A stretch of DNA of 64,000 nucleotides. Source: Pelosinus propionicus DSM 13327 (GTDB taxonomy: Bacteria; Bacillota; Negativicutes; DSM-13327). A program made the translations under genes and the position numbers. The notes beneath the pieces were generated by a model. The model had not been told where the DNA came from, searched no databases, and saw only the letters and a list, made by a program, of their open reading frames with translations. Of this stretch, positions 18,224 to 26,018 are shown piece after piece. The stretch spans positions 1 through 64,000 of the forward strand of contig NZ_FOTS01000004.1 in NCBI RefSeq assembly GCF_900114615.1. Direction: 5' to 3'. How positions within the stretch are numbered: position 1 is the first letter of the stretch; every line of letters starts with the position of its first letter.

Positions 18224-18403
18224 TTAACTTAAAGTTGTAGGATCTATATAAACTCCGATAGAGGCTCCATATAATACAATAGCTGTTAAAGCTACCAAGA
18301 ATAATAGATATCCGCCAATTAGGATTTTCTTATTCATACTCTCGTTAAGCTCTTCTTTTTTTGTTGATTCACAATATCTATTGTGACAATAGGCATTAGC
18401 CAT
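18224..18403 (-). CDS. small single-pass membrane protein
   Basis: A 59-aa peptide. It begins with a polar Cys/His-containing part (MANAYCHNRYCESTKKEE), followed by one membrane helix (KILIGGYLLFLVALTAIVLY) and a short tail. The start at 18403 has AAGGAG 8 nt upstream, and a terminator follows directly. No family recognised. The paired Cys and His residues could bind a metal. Confidence 0.7.
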   Translation of the reverse strand: MANAYCHNRYCESTKKEELNESMNKKILIGGYLLFLVALTAIVLYGASIGVYIDPTTLS

Positions 18404-18540
18404 TATATTCACTCCTTTCGAACCAAATTACTAGTTTTAATGTGAATATATAACAGTCAATAATCATTGTCAATTAGAAAGTTTATTCCGTTAAAAAACA
18501 CAATTTAGATAATTATAAAAATTTTATCGAATAAAGATAA

Positions 18541-18574
18541 AAACTTGGCTACAGTCAACAGACAGTAGCCAGTT
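18541..18574 (-). terminator. terminator of the LDH-like gene
   Basis: The stem AAACTGGCTAC/GTAGCCAAGTT on the minus strand is followed by TTTTT. It lies directly after the stop at 18583. Confidence 0.8.
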
Positions 18575-18582
18575 TAATGCAG

Positions 18583-19572
18583 TTAACACATTTCGCCTTT
18601 TAAAATTTGATGCCTTCCGAGAGTATCGGTAAGTGTTGATGCACTTTTTTTCAATTTAATAAGCTCTTCCTCATTTAGCGGCACAGCAAAACGTTGTTCA
18701 ACACCGTTTTCTGTAACAATACACGGTAGGCTGAGTGCCACGTTAGAAATACCATATTCCCCTTGTAAGGTTGTAGAAACGGGTAAAATAGAACGTTCAT
18801 TGAATAATACTGCTTTTGCGATCCGACAAGCCCCCATAGCAATGCCATAGTTGGTCCAGCCTTTGTTATCCACAATGTCACTTGCGGCACGAATGACTTC
18901 TTCAGCGATAGCATCCCGATCCAGCAGTTTTTTCGGCTGATAATAATCGTCGAATTGTTGAATCGGGATGCCGCTGATACTCGTTAAACTCCATGCCACA
19001 AATGCAGATTTACCATGTTCACCAAGCATAAATCCATTGACATTCTTTCCATCAATTTGATAGTGATCGGCTAAAATACGCTGAAATCGCAAGGTTTCCA
19101 GTGTCGTCCCTGTACCGATTAAGCGATCAAGGGGATAATCAAAAAAGTTAGCAGCATAATAGGTTGTGATGTCAAGTGGATTGCTAATCATGATAATCAC
19201 GGCTTCCTTGGTATACCTTGTGATTGACGTCATGACATCATGAACCACTTTAATATTACGCTCAGCAAGGCGTAAACGATCACGGGTCTCTCCTGGTTTC
19301 AACGGCGGCAGTGAACGTCCGGCAAAACCAGCAGCGATCACGATCACCTTTGCATCCCTGCATTCTTCATAGCCTCCAGAATACACTTTAATATTTTGAC
19401 TGTAATTACACGGCGTGGAATGACTGGCATCGAGTGCCTCTCCATAGGCTCTTTTTTTATCAACATCAATAACAGCAATTTCCGACACCAATTGGAACGC
19501 AATCGAACGATTAAGCACAGCCGCTCCAACATGCCCCATGCCTACAATAACAAGTTTATTTTTTGTTGACAT
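18583..19572 (-). CDS. LDH-family L-2-hydroxyacid dehydrogenase
   Basis: A 329-aa NAD-dependent enzyme of the lactate/malate dehydrogenase family. The nucleotide fold starts with KLVIVGMGHVGAAV and Asp at VIDVDKKRA favours NAD. The catalytic His is in LGEHGKS, and NPLDI is intact. The substrate loop reads AAGFAGRSLPPLKPGETR: it is about six residues longer than in L-LDH, and the residue before KPGET, Gln in LDH and Arg in MDH, is Leu. That argues for a larger or hydrophobic 2-hydroxy/2-oxo acid rather than lactate, as in 2-hydroxyisocaproate dehydrogenases (inference). The start at 19572 has AAGGAG 6 nt upstream. It lies just downstream of an amino-acid binding lipoprotein gene. Confidence 0.85.
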   Translation of the reverse strand: MSTKNKLVIVGMGHVGAAVLNRSIAFQLVSEIAVIDVDKKRAYGEALDASHSTPCNYSQNIKVYSGGYEECRDAKVIVIAAGFAGRSLPPLKPGETRDRLRLAERNIKVVHDVMTSITRYTKEAVIIMISNPLDITTYYAANFFDYPLDRLIGTGTTLETLRFQRILADHYQIDGKNVNGFMLGEHGKSAFVAWSLTSISGIPIQQFDDYYQPKKLLDRDAIAEEVIRAASDIVDNKGWTNYGIAMGACRIAKAVLFNERSILPVSTTLQGEYGISNVALSLPCIVTENGVEQRFAVPLNEEELIKLKKSASTLTDTLGRHQILKGEMC

Positions 19573-19624
19573 ACAATTCTCCTTCACTTCCTTAGAATAT
19601 AAACTTTCACTTCTTCATTTTGCT

Positions 19625-20473
19625 TTACTTTGTTGTTGAAGGAACGGTGTAGTCCCCTTCTAAAAATTTCTCTGACAAATTCTTCAAGGTGCCGTCTTTT
19701 TTCATTTCACGCAGCGTTGCATCGATTTTATTAGCTAACTGTGCCGAATCCTCATCATTTCTTAATATATAAAAGGTCGGAATCGGCGTAAGGTTTTCCC
19801 CTACAGCTTTTAATCCGTAATTCAACGTTTCATTAACTTCCCGCATAGTTAACTTATTATCAATGGAAGCATCAGCATGACCCGTTGCAACCATATTTAA
19901 AGTCTCTGCCGCCCCTTTATCCGTTACCAAAAATTTAATCTTTGGTTCTGCTGTCTCATTATATTTCTTTAAATCTCGATAACTTGGGCTCGTTGGCACT
20001 ACAGCAACTACTTTTCCCCGCAAATCATCAATCGTCTTAATATCATTACGATCCTTTTTTACTACCAATTGATTATCCTTAACATTATTGGCTTCTTTGG
20101 TAAATAAATATTTAGTATCCCTGTCGCTGTTATGTACCATCTGATTGGCAATCAAATCGATCTGTTTTGCCTCTAATGCGACGAACCCGCTTTCTATGCT
20201 CATTGTTTTAAATTCAAATTTAATATCTTTGTTGCGCTTTTCCACTTCTTTTAGAATCTCAATATCAAACCCCGTCAATTGCTCTTTATCATCCACATAG
20301 GTATAAGGTTTATAGGTTCCTCGTGTACCCACATAGTAGGTCTTTACATCATTATCATTTTTCGCACCTTGGCTCGTCTGCTCTTTTGCACCACAACCGG
20401 CCACTACTAGTAAGCTTATCATTATTGCTGCCATCCCAGAGTATGTCAGCCATTTCTTTTTCCAGATCATCAT
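19625..20473 (-). CDS. amino-acid ABC transporter substrate-binding lipoprotein
   Basis: A 282-aa periplasmic-binding protein of the polar amino-acid family (SBP_bac_3). The lipobox VVAGCGA marks the lipidated Cys. Conserved pieces include GTRGTYKPYTYVDDKEQLTG and DIEILKEVEKRNKD. It is a close paralogue of the binding protein at 24433-25269, which heads a full transporter operon, so it may feed the same permeases. The start at 20473 has AGGATG 8 nt upstream. It lies between an LDH-like gene and a decayed aminotransferase gene on the same strand. Confidence 0.88.
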   Translation of the reverse strand: MMIWKKKWLTYSGMAAIMISLLVVAGCGAKEQTSQGAKNDNDVKTYYVGTRGTYKPYTYVDDKEQLTGFDIEILKEVEKRNKDIKFEFKTMSIESGFVALEAKQIDLIANQMVHNSDRDTKYLFTKEANNVKDNQLVVKKDRNDIKTIDDLRGKVVAVVPTSPSYRDLKKYNETAEPKIKFLVTDKGAAETLNMVATGHADASIDNKLTMREVNETLNYGLKAVGENLTPIPTFYILRNDEDSAQLANKIDATLREMKKDGTLKNLSEKFLEGDYTVPSTTK

Positions 20474-20548
20474 TTTTGCCACATCCTATTTACGCTGTTG
20501 CTTTTCTTGCAACATCTATTTTCTCAAAAATTGTTTTTAGTACATTTT

Positions 20549-21692
20549 CTAGTTTTTTAGCTCTCCTATTTTTTTAAATCTTTTTATAGCTTCTTTTAGT
20601 ACTTCTTCTTTCTTACAAAATGCAAATCGCAGCCAAAGTTTTTCGTTTGTTAAGGTTTCATTGGGATAAAAACCAGATAAAGGTCGCGCTGATACACCAA
20701 TGTGTTCTGTTATGTATTTCGTAAACTCAAAATCATCCTTCCATCCGAAACCCGAGAAATCAACGAGTAAAAAATATCCTCCTTCTGGCGCTAAATAAGG
20801 GATTTTCAGTTCATCAAATCCCTTTTTCAATATATCCAGCCGTTTGCTATAGTCTTTTCTCAACTGGATGTAGTAACTTTCCTCACTACCAACCGCTTCT
20901 ACCATACCCATTTGCAATGGTAATGCAGAACTTAATGCTAAATAATTATGCGCTTTTCGAATCCCCTTCGTTAAGGCAGGCGTTGCAATGACATAACCCA
21001 GCCGCCAGCCTGAACGCTGTAGACTTTCGAGAAACCATTGGTGATGATCGTTCGCTCTCGCATGTCAGGCAGCTTCCAAATGGGTATCGGCGGCACTGCC
21101 CCAAAATAGATTTCATCATAAATTTCATCTGTAATCACGATCAAATCATACTCTTGGCTTAGCTGGGCAATTCCTCGCACTTCTTCCTGATCGAAAACTC
21201 TTCCAGAAGGATTATGGGGTGAATTAAAAATAATCGCTTTCGTACGCGCTGTAATCACAGCTTTCACTTTTTCTTTTTCCAATCGAAAGTCCGGCTGTGT
21301 CAATTCTACATAAACAGGTTTTCCACCACACAACTGCACATCTGCCGCATATGATGCAAAGGCAGGTACTAATACAATCACTTCATCCCCTGGATCGATG
21401 ATGGCTAAGAGTGCAGCGGCCGTACTTTCTGTTACACCGCTGCAAATGGTAATCTCCTGTTCAGCATCAAAATGTTCTTGTGCTTTTTGCTGCAATCTTT
21501 TTGAAATTCCCTGTCGCAATTCCGCTACGCCCTGGGTCGGAGCATATTGGTTAAAGTCATCTTGAATCGCCTGTATCGCAGCCTTTTTAAATGCTGCACC
21601 GCTAAATCCGCCAGTTGTTTAAAACTGGGTACTGTAATCTGCGTAATACGGGCAGATAATTTACCTTCCGCATCAAATCGGTTTATCGTCAT
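20549..21692 (-). pseudogene. class I/II PLP aminotransferase, disrupted
   Basis: The parts of an aminotransferase of about 385 residues (KAT/MetC-like fold type I) occur in three frames. The N-terminal frame from 21692 reads MTINRFDAEGKLSARITQIT, then loses about 15 codons normally found before DFSG and shifts frame; the next frame continues with GAAFKKAAIQAIQDDFNQYA. The central part has HNPSGRVF and the PLP-lysine region TNGFSK. A one-base loss near 21000-21025 shifts frame again at SGWRLGYVIATPAL, and the C-terminal frame ends at 20549. Two independent lesions make it a pseudogene. Its reaction was probably transamination of aromatic or sulfur amino acids. Confidence 0.85.
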
Positions 21693-21730
21693 GACTTTTT
21701 CCTTCTTTCTGTAAGAATTTTATAAATAAG

Positions 21731-21772
21731 CAAAAAAGGCCGGAAACATCCCATGGGACGTTTTCCAGCCTT
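21731..21772 (-). terminator. terminator in the leader of the aminotransferase pseudogene
   Basis: A strong hairpin (AAGGCTGGAAAACGTCCC paired with GGGATGTTTCCGGCCTT) ends in a T-run on the minus strand. A TTGACG...TATGCT promoter-like pair lies upstream near 21810-21840, so this could be an attenuator of the gene as well as the terminator of the gene at 21869. Confidence 0.75.
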
Positions 21773-21868
21773 CATTTATCCTGATCAGCTTTTATCGAAT
21801 ATAAACTTGTGACTAAGCATAGCACATTATCTTACATACCGTCAATATAATACCATCTGTTCTCCTTT

Positions 21869-22495
21869 TTAATCTTTTCGCCTCTTATCCTCCTGGTTCA
21901 AAGGCTTCAGAACTGGATGCATTTTTGTTGTCAAAGAGTTACTGGAATATCCAAACTCGTATTTTTGTTCTATTTTTAAAACGATAAGAATCATCGCCCG
22001 CATGACGATTGCAACGATTATCATAATAAAAAAAGTGTAGTAATATTGCCAATTGTACAGCCGAAGAATATCAAACTTAACCAGTATGGGAAGAAGGAAA
22101 AAAGAATAACCTGCTTCAACGATAACGATCCAGAGAAAGAATTTTTTCCATGACTGGCAATACTGATATACTAACATAAATCCTAATGGCACAATCGTTA
22201 AGTCGTTTAAAAATAATGCTTGACCAAAAGGCAGCGGCTTTACACTGTAACTCCAAAGAGCAGCAGAAGATCCAGCATCATCCATAATTAACCTGAAAAC
22301 CGCTATAAACGAACCAAACAAAAGTATTTGAGTTAAGTATCGCTTATTTACATACTTCCACCAAATTCCATATGCGATAGCAATACTGCCAATGATAAGC
22401 CACCACCGAACCGTAAAGAGATTCCTATGCCAATCTGTGAGTTGATAACCCCACAATTCCAATGTAGAGTTATGAATCATGTCAATAATATCCAT
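21869..22495 (-). CDS. multipass membrane protein, CBO0543-like
   Basis: A 208-aa protein with about five or six membrane helices and short polar loops. Its general layout, with VNKRYLTQILLFGSFIAVFRLIMDD and a Trp/Tyr-rich C-terminal half, resembles the uncharacterised CBO0543 family of Firmicutes; this is from memory and only moderately sure. The C-terminal 40 residues are polar and cytoplasmic. No function is known. Confidence 0.7.
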   Translation of the reverse strand: MDIIDMIHNSTLELWGYQLTDWHRNLFTVRWWLIIGSIAIAYGIWWKYVNKRYLTQILLFGSFIAVFRLIMDDAGSSAALWSYSVKPLPFGQALFLNDLTIVPLGFMLVYQYCQSWKKFFLWIVIVEAGYSFFLLPILVKFDILRLYNWQYYYTFFIMIIVAIVMRAMILIVLKIEQKYEFGYSSNSLTTKMHPVLKPLNQEDKRRKD

Positions 22496-22618
22496 AGAAA
22501 TCTCCTCTCTTTTTTTGCATCAGCCTTAGATTACCCGAGGGCATAGTAATCTATGCGTAGACTCGACAGTTATGCAGAATTATTAATTTCATTTACGAAA
22601 CGTTTGAGACTTGTTTCC

Positions 22619-23518
22619 TTATGATTTATCTTGTATCGAATAGACAGATGAGACTCGTTTTTTTTCTAAATTTGGATACACAATTCCTGCAAGAATAAAT
22701 AGAACACCAATCCATTGTAAATAGGTTACCGTTTCACGGAGAACCAATGTAGACATAAGTACAGCCATTGGCAGTTCCGAAGCACTCAAGATATTACCTA
22801 AACTGCGCACCTTGGGCATTCCGATATTGAACAATATTGGAGGAATCACCGACCCAAAGAGTCCTGTAAAGATTCCATAGTTGATCAGGCCTTTTGTCAA
22901 TGCTCCATTAAAAAGAAATAACGGTGGCATCGATGCAAAGACAACCAAGGTTGCTCCACTAGTCATAATTGCACTCTTATAGATTGGATGGACAAGAATG
23001 TTGCTACGTCCGCTCACATAAATAAAGCTAGCAAAGGATAGTGCAGCAGATAAACCCCAAAGTATTCCGATCCAGGAAAAAGTGATGCCGTTTTTAAGAA
23101 TGCCAGAAGCAAGAAACGAGCCAAGAAGTATAATTCCAACCGCAATGACATTTTTTCGACTTGGAATAATTTTATCAAATACATACCGTAAACTAAGGTT
23201 TATCCATATGAATTGTAAGAGTAAAATGATTGCTAAAGAGGCATTAATGTATCCAAGAGATTGATTGTAAAAAATGCCTGTAAACCCCATTGGTGTTCCG
23301 CTTATAAGAAGAATTCCCCATTGCTTTACCGATAGTCTTCTCTTAGGAACAAAGGCAGCCACCATCCATAACATAACTGCTCCACAAAAATATTGACTGC
23401 CAGTTACCTCACTGACTATGAAACCCTCTTTATATGCAAGCTTCACAAAGGTTGAAACAACGCCATATGAACATCCGCCAAGAAAAACTAAAATCGAATA
23501 TTTCCAAAATCCCATCAT
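22619..23518 (-). CDS. EamA/DMT-family transporter
   Basis: A ten-helix drug/metabolite transporter of about 299 aa with two EamA repeats (GVVSTFVKLAYKEGF in the first, LSAALSFASFIYVSGRSN starting the second). Such proteins usually export amino acids or metabolites; the substrate is not inferable. I take the start at 23518 because AGGAGG is 8 nt upstream; the ATG at 23539 has only T-rich DNA before it. A consensus promoter and a leader with a terminator-type hairpin precede it, suggesting control by transcription attenuation. Confidence 0.85.
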   Translation of the reverse strand: MMGFWKYSILVFLGGCSYGVVSTFVKLAYKEGFIVSEVTGSQYFCGAVMLWMVAAFVPKRRLSVKQWGILLISGTPMGFTGIFYNQSLGYINASLAIILLLQFIWINLSLRYVFDKIIPSRKNVIAVGIILLGSFLASGILKNGITFSWIGILWGLSAALSFASFIYVSGRSNILVHPIYKSAIMTSGATLVVFASMPPLFLFNGALTKGLINYGIFTGLFGSVIPPILFNIGMPKVRSLGNILSASELPMAVLMSTLVLRETVTYLQWIGVLFILAGIVYPNLEKKRVSSVYSIQDKS

Positions 23519-23540
23519 CTTAAACGCCTCCTGCTGCATA

Positions 23541-23657
23541 AAATAAAAACGCCACCCATCCCTTTATTAAAGAGATGAATGGCGAAATGAAAATTTAAAT
23601 TCTCAGAAAATCCACCTACTGCATGATTGTTTATGCAGTTTTGCGACTATGTCATTT
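23541..23657 (-). promoter_or_regulatory. riboswitch-like leader of the DMT transporter gene
   Basis: The transcript would carry a hairpin CTGCAT/ATGCAG (23619-23638), a GGUGGAUUUUCUGAGAA stretch, then a terminator-type hairpin (23550-23584) followed by TTTTTATTTT just before the ribosome site. GGUGGA could pair with UUCGCC of the terminator arm as an antiterminator. I cannot assign it to a known class. Confidence 0.55.
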
Positions 23658-23663
23658 TTAATC

Positions 23664-23692
23664 ATTATAGTTCCGCTTGTATGAACTGTCAA
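23664..23692 (-). promoter_or_regulatory. consensus promoter of the DMT transporter gene
   Basis: On the minus strand TTGACA and TATAAT, both perfect, are separated by 17 bp. Confidence 0.85.
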
Positions 23693-23827
23693 GAACGGGA
23701 CAGCTAGACTATGCTTTAAAACAAGAATATCGCTAGTCTATACATTCTTAGTAGAAGTATAAACTAGCGATAATAGCGTGTGGTGTGAAGGTTTGTGGAG
23801 AAATGGACCATATTGCTGTAGTAAAAG

Positions 23828-23968
23828 CTACGCTTTTACATCAACGATATTGTTTTTTTTGGCTGTGTCTGGTTTACTCGCTTCAATTTTTTTAGATACT
23901 AAATTCTTTTTTTGCAAATTTGTGTAATACAAGCTATTGATGTTTTCATTAATTGCCGGTATTGCCAT
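23828..23968 (-). CDS. 46-aa hypothetical peptide
   Basis: A short reading frame begins MAIPAINENINSLYYTNLQK and ends NNIVDVKA. It has a very strong ribosome site (AAGGAGGAG at suitable spacing) and a Lys-rich hydrophilic composition, with no membrane segment. It stands alone between the DMT transporter promoter and the ABC operon. No family recognised. The strong initiation region is the main reason to believe it. Confidence 0.55.
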   Translation of the reverse strand: MAIPAINENINSLYYTNLQKKNLVSKKIEASKPDTAKKNNIVDVKA

Positions 23969-24174
23969 CACATTCTCCTCCTTCCTTACTATTGTTATTC
24001 ATTTTATTGGGGGAACAATTATTATATCGACTCTTCAAATTTGAAATACATTTATATTTATCTTTGATATTCCTTTTTTTAGAGGAATTATAACTTTTCA
24101 CAGTTCATCGTGAATAAGCTTGTTTACTTAAAACACAGAGGCGTACGATAAAAGTATGTAGTTTTTGCGGGACA

Positions 24175-24226
24175 AGGTACCTGTCCCCCCCGTGCCAATT
24201 GAGGTACCTGTCCCCCGTCCCAATTG
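24175..24226. repeat. two tandem copies of a 25-26 bp repeat
   Basis: AGGTACCTGTCCCCC, a short G/C-rich joint and CCAATTG occur twice back to back. GGTACC is palindromic and the whole unit is GC-rich within AT-rich DNA. It lies just upstream of the ABC operon promoter. Confidence 0.8.
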
Positions 24227-24236
24227 CAAAATATCC

Positions 24237-24265
24237 TTGACGTTTTTGCAATAGTTATATATAAT
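24237..24265 (+). promoter_or_regulatory. promoter of the amino-acid ABC operon
   Basis: TTGACG and TATAAT are separated by 17 bp. The predicted transcript starts near 24272 and leaves a leader of about 160 nt. Confidence 0.82.
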
Positions 24266-24313
24266 CGATACAATATATAAATTGCACAGGATGTATAGCT
24301 GATCAGAAAACTG

Positions 24314-24354
24314 AAGGCTGATTTCTCTAAACGTTAGGGAAATCAGCCTTTTTT
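24314..24354 (+). terminator. leader terminator (attenuator) of the amino-acid ABC operon
   Basis: The stem AAGGCTGATTTC/GAAATCAGCCTT is followed by TTTT. It lies within the 5' leader, 80 nt before the first start codon. An upstream AGCTGATCAG could compete for the CTGAT of the 5' arm. Confidence 0.75.
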
Positions 24355-24432
24355 GATTTAGCTATTTTTCATTACTGCTAAAAAAGAAGACCTATAAATA
24401 AAATTTAGGCACATAAAAAGGAGAATGCACTT

Positions 24433-25269
24433 ATGAAAACAGCAACAGGAAAAACAGCACTACTGAACATATTTTTAGTTTTTTTATTATTTACAGGGCT
24501 TGCCCTAGTCACAGGCTGCGGTTCCAGCAGCGAAAAACAGGCTGATACGGCTAAAACCTATTATGTAGCGACCAGAGGAACATTTAAACCCTTTACCTAT
24601 ATGGATGATAAAGATCAATTAACCGGCTATGATATTGAGATTTTAAAAGAAATACAAAAAAGAAATAAAGATATCAAATTTGACTATAAAACAATGAGTA
24701 TTGAAAGTGCTTTTGTCAGTCTGACATCAAACCAGATTGATCTCATTGCAAATCAAATGGGCCGCAATGAAGAGCGTGCCGCCAAATATACATTTACCAA
24801 AGAAGTTAACAATTACACACGTACTAAAATTACAGTGAAAGGTGATCGAAATGACATCACTACACTGGATGACTTAAAAGGAAAAACGATGGTATTAGTC
24901 CCTACTAGCGAATCAGCTAGAGTGATTAAGAAATTTAACGAAACTGCCGAGCCTAAAATCAACTTGATCTATACGGATAAAGGATCTGCCGAAACATTGA
25001 ACTTAGTTGCCACAGGCCGCGCCGATGCCAGTGCCGACTATGAAGTTGCAGTAACAGAAGCTAAGAAAACCTTAGGACTGGATGTGAAAAGTGTTGGTAA
25101 GGTAATTTCCGGGGTGCCTACTTACTTTATCTTAAGAAAAGATGATGATTCTCAGAAATTGGCTGACAAAATTGATGCCACCTTAAAAGAAATGAAGGCT
25201 GACGGTACACTTCAAAAATTATCTGAGCAATTCTTAGGGGCAGATTATACATCTTCCTCTAAGGAATAG
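24433..25269 (+). CDS. amino-acid ABC transporter substrate-binding lipoprotein
   Basis: A 278-aa SBP_bac_3 binding protein with a lipobox (ALVTGCGSS, lipidated Cys29). It is closely similar to the one at 19625-20473, for example TYYVATRGTFKPFTYMDDKD and TMSIESAFVSL. It should capture a polar or sulfur-containing amino acid for the permeases that follow. AAGGAG precedes the start by 9 nt. It is the first gene of the operon SBP-permease-M20 deacylase-permease-ATPase. Confidence 0.93.
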   Translation: MKTATGKTALLNIFLVFLLFTGLALVTGCGSSSEKQADTAKTYYVATRGTFKPFTYMDDKDQLTGYDIEILKEIQKRNKDIKFDYKTMSIESAFVSLTSNQIDLIANQMGRNEERAAKYTFTKEVNNYTRTKITVKGDRNDITTLDDLKGKTMVLVPTSESARVIKKFNETAEPKINLIYTDKGSAETLNLVATGRADASADYEVAVTEAKKTLGLDVKSVGKVISGVPTYFILRKDDDSQKLADKIDATLKEMKADGTLQKLSEQFLGADYTSSSKE

Positions 25270-25284
25270 AAAAGGGGTCTTATC

Positions 25285-25986
25285 TTGGGAAATTATTTTG
25301 ATTTAAGCTACTTGATTAAGACGTTTCCTATCATACTGTCCTATGTTCATACTTCATTGCTGATTACCCTTGTTGCAGGGGTAATCGGCATTGTCATCGG
25401 AAGTATCGTAGCATTAATTCGTATTAATAAGATAATCGTTTTAGATAAATTGGCTGCCATCTATATCTCTTTTATACGAGGAACTCCCTTCTTAGTACAG
25501 CTTTTCTTGGCTTATTTTGGTCTGCCCGAACTTATGCAAAAATTAGGTTATCAAGGGATTCGTGAGATACCAACGTTGTTTTATGTGTTTATTGTATTTT
25601 CCCTTCATGTGGGGGCTTATATTGCCGAAATCATTCGCAGCGCGATTTTAGCTGTAGACAAAGGTCAATTAGAAGCGGCTTATTCCATTGGCATGGGAGC
25701 GATCCAAGCCTATAGCCGGATTATACTGCCTCAAGCCTTTAGCATTGCAATCCCTACCATTTGCAATATCATTATATCCACATTAAAAGGAACCTCCTTA
25801 GTCTTTAATGTGGGAGTGATTGATATGATGCGTAAAGCAGATTTAATGGGTGCAAACAGTCATCGAAGCTTAGAACTGTATATTAATGTTGCCATAATCT
25901 ATATTCTTTTGGTATATATCATCAGTAAATTATCAACCTTTATAGAGAAACGACAAGTCGGTTATCAGCAAATGAGCAATCTGTAA
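25285..25986 (+). CDS. amino-acid ABC transporter permease (HisM family)
   Basis: A 233-aa inner-membrane permease with five or six helices and the EAA loop GQLEAAYSIGMGAIQAYSR that contacts the ATPase. It starts with TTG, preceded by AAGGGG, 15 bp after the binding-protein gene. A second, different permease is encoded later in the operon, so the channel is probably a heterodimer. The arrangement resembles the two-permease Tcy systems for cystine and sulfur compounds of Bacillus. Confidence 0.92.
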   Translation: MGNYFDLSYLIKTFPIILSYVHTSLLITLVAGVIGIVIGSIVALIRINKIIVLDKLAAIYISFIRGTPFLVQLFLAYFGLPELMQKLGYQGIREIPTLFYVFIVFSLHVGAYIAEIIRSAILAVDKGQLEAAYSIGMGAIQAYSRIILPQAFSIAIPTICNIIISTLKGTSLVFNVGVIDMMRKADLMGANSHRSLELYINVAIIYILLVYIISKLSTFIEKRQVGYQQMSNL

Positions 25987-26018
25987 ATAAAGACTATTGA
26001 TATGGATGTGAATCGATC

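Noticed and set aside
24175-24226. CRISPR array
   Set aside because: Only two adjacent units with no spacers and no cas genes.
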